Positions 62,501 through 64,000 of a stretch of 64,000 nt of DNA are shown here, one piece after another. Under the pieces are notes generated by a model. It was not told the origin of the DNA. It made no database searches and worked only from the letters and a program-made list of their open reading frames with translations. Position 1 is the first letter of the stretch, and the number at the start of each line of letters is the position of its first letter. Source of the stretch: Orthonyx spaldingii (taxonomy: Eukaryota > Chordata > Aves > Passeriformes > Orthonychidae); the NCBI GenBank assembly GCA_013397795.1, contig VZTJ01004697.1, forward strand, positions 786,649 to 850,648, in the 5' to 3' direction. A program made the translations under genes and the position numbers.

Positions 62501-64000
62501 AACTGAAGGGGGTTCTGGCTAAAGTCATTGTGTGAGGTTAAATAATGCAATTTCACTTTGACCTTCCATGGATCCCCTACGAACTGCGTCAGTAGTTGAC
62601 CCAATGAAAATTTATTTCTTTTGTCTCAAAACAAAAGATTAAATGGGATGGCATCAGTAGTACTACATGATGAGTCCTAATTAAGATGTGAGATACAGCA
62701 TATATTAAATTAGCATGTGTTTTGCAGAGTAGAAGCAAATAATTGAGAATAGAAACAAGTAGTTGAGAAATCTCAATGGGTTACACCATTTTGATGCTTT
62801 TACATCTCATACTCAGCATTAGATACTATTGTGTACAGGTTGTATCTGAGATGAATTCTGAGCAATGCAATTTAAGCCAAATAGAAAAGTCAAACTCATC
62901 CTTGAGTTTGCAGGGGCCTGGTAGTTGCCTACAATGAATACAGCAAAGAGCTACTGTGTAGTGTGAGCAACTTCTCGAGCATAATGAAGTAGTGTAACAT
63001 TAGCCAGTTAAATATTCAAAGGTTATTGTAAGTTTAATCGGCAAACAATAGAGGCAAGTAACTATAGAAAATATGGTTATTTCTTCTTAGTGCCTTTGAG
63101 TGTAGCCCTGAATTTCCTTGTATAATTCAGAGCTACAGATGACAAACTCTGCAAAAAAATATATATTATTTTTAATCTTAAAAGATTGCTTTTAACCAGA
63201 GGACGAAAAATAATAATATCTATGGCTTCCTGTGTGCACTGAACAAAAAGCTCTGTTGTGTTCTGAATTCAGTTTCTTTAGAAAAGGAGTTTAATGTGTC
63301 AGACTGTAAGAGTGCTGTACGTTATTATTTACTTATCTGTGATCTCATTGGTGTCTCGCTACTTTCAAATTGCTTGGCCTTGAAACTGTGTGAAAAAGCG
63401 ACAGCCTTCTAACTCAATAAGATGCAGAGAGTGAAGAGCTGAATAAAGGTTCATCATGATTTGATATGGGTATCAATATCAATTGGTATGTGATAATGAC
63501 ATCACCAAAGCTGGGAAACAATAATCAATTCCGACAAAATGGGAACTGGCCTGAATATTTTTCCTGCTTTCGTTATGTAGTTTTTCAGTCCCTTCCAAAG
63601 ACAATTTTGTCTTCCTATTTTTTCCCATGTTCTTTGTTCAGCTCTTCATGTCCTTAGTAACAGGCATAAGTTTAAATGGAATTGTGAAAATATACAGCAA
63701 GGGCGATTTAGGATGCACAAGAAATCTCATGCTCCTGCCTGACTTTCACAATCTATCCGTGTAAGGGTCGTGTTCTTAGCTGGCATCACTGTAGGCAGCC
63801 CACAAAGGAAATCTCTGATGCTACATCTGTTTGCCCCAGCGTGCCAGTAGTTCTGAAAACCTACGCCTGCTCTTCATTCTAGCTTCAGCAATTTGTCTTG
63901 GTTCTAGACATACTGTGTGTTGGACCATTTCCCCCAAGGAAAGTTGAGCAAATTTAAGTGTGACATTCCAAAATCCCATGCTGTTTAGCTGTTCTGGATC
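59556..64000. other. Unique noncoding DNA to the window end
   Basis: No gene is supported. A minus-strand open frame of 112 codons at 61542-61880 was inspected for a decayed protein and rejected. A T run lies at about 60037-60048. A block at 62975-63075 with SOX-like 'aacaatag' and TCF-like 'ttcaaagg' words may be regulatory. The window ends without a feature boundary. Confidence 0.5.

Overview
This window looks like bird nuclear DNA from a gene-poor region: either a long intergenic stretch or the inside of a very large intron. Three things point to a bird. First, there are several 3'-truncated CR1 LINE copies of the avian kind, with degenerate ATTCTRTG-type 3' tails. Second, there is one long terminal repeat whose sequence I recognise as a widespread avian endogenous-retrovirus (ERVL-like) LTR. 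Third, there are many very old, decayed amniote repeats (MIR/L2-like and unassigned families), and CpG is sparse with AT-rich base composition by eye. Species and chromosome cannot be told from the sequence.

I find no protein-coding gene, no convincing exon, no tRNA, rRNA or known miRNA, and no CpG-island promoter. The longest open frames (about 100-140 codons) have no recognisable domains, no homology I can recall and no splice context. They are what AT-rich DNA of this length yields by chance. The only true protein-coding ancestry is a broken piece of the CR1 ORF2 C-terminal region near 32.8-33.2 kb.

Layout. 1-10 kb: unique AT-rich DNA with one decayed repeat (about 1.6 kb), a pair of related hairpins that look like an old MITE (3.25-3.47 kb), and a conserved-element-like block (4.67-4.99 kb). 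10.4-10.8 kb: a locally GC-rich block. 10.8-22 kb: unique DNA with a MIR/L2-like scrap, a 20-bp perfect palindrome centred on an E-box (15.6 kb), G/T- and A/C-rich low-complexity tracts and a 39-base T run (19.4 kb). 22-34.3 kb: four CR1-derived segments (22.2, 30.1, 32.8-33.4 and 34.1 kb). 35-43.4 kb: a further MIR/L2-like scrap, an (GT)11 run, a perfect 47-bp tandem duplication (41.8 kb) and old repeats. 44.1-44.6 kb: the solo LTR on the minus strand. 46.9 kb: a minus-strand CR1. 49.3 kb: a compound CA/CACG microsatellite. 50-64 kb: mostly unique, with small tandem duplications, one more CR1 scrap (56.2 kb) and two old repeats.

No genes work together here. The likeliest function is cis-regulatory: several repeat-free, AT-rich blocks carry clusters of homeodomain (TAAT), SOX and POU-like words, as developmental enhancers do. 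Whether they are conserved must be tested by alignment. I did not find a novel biological system. The most unusual items are the twin hairpin element, the exact 47-bp duplication, the palindromic E-box and the enhancer-like blocks at 45.4-45.8 and 49.9-50.3 kb.
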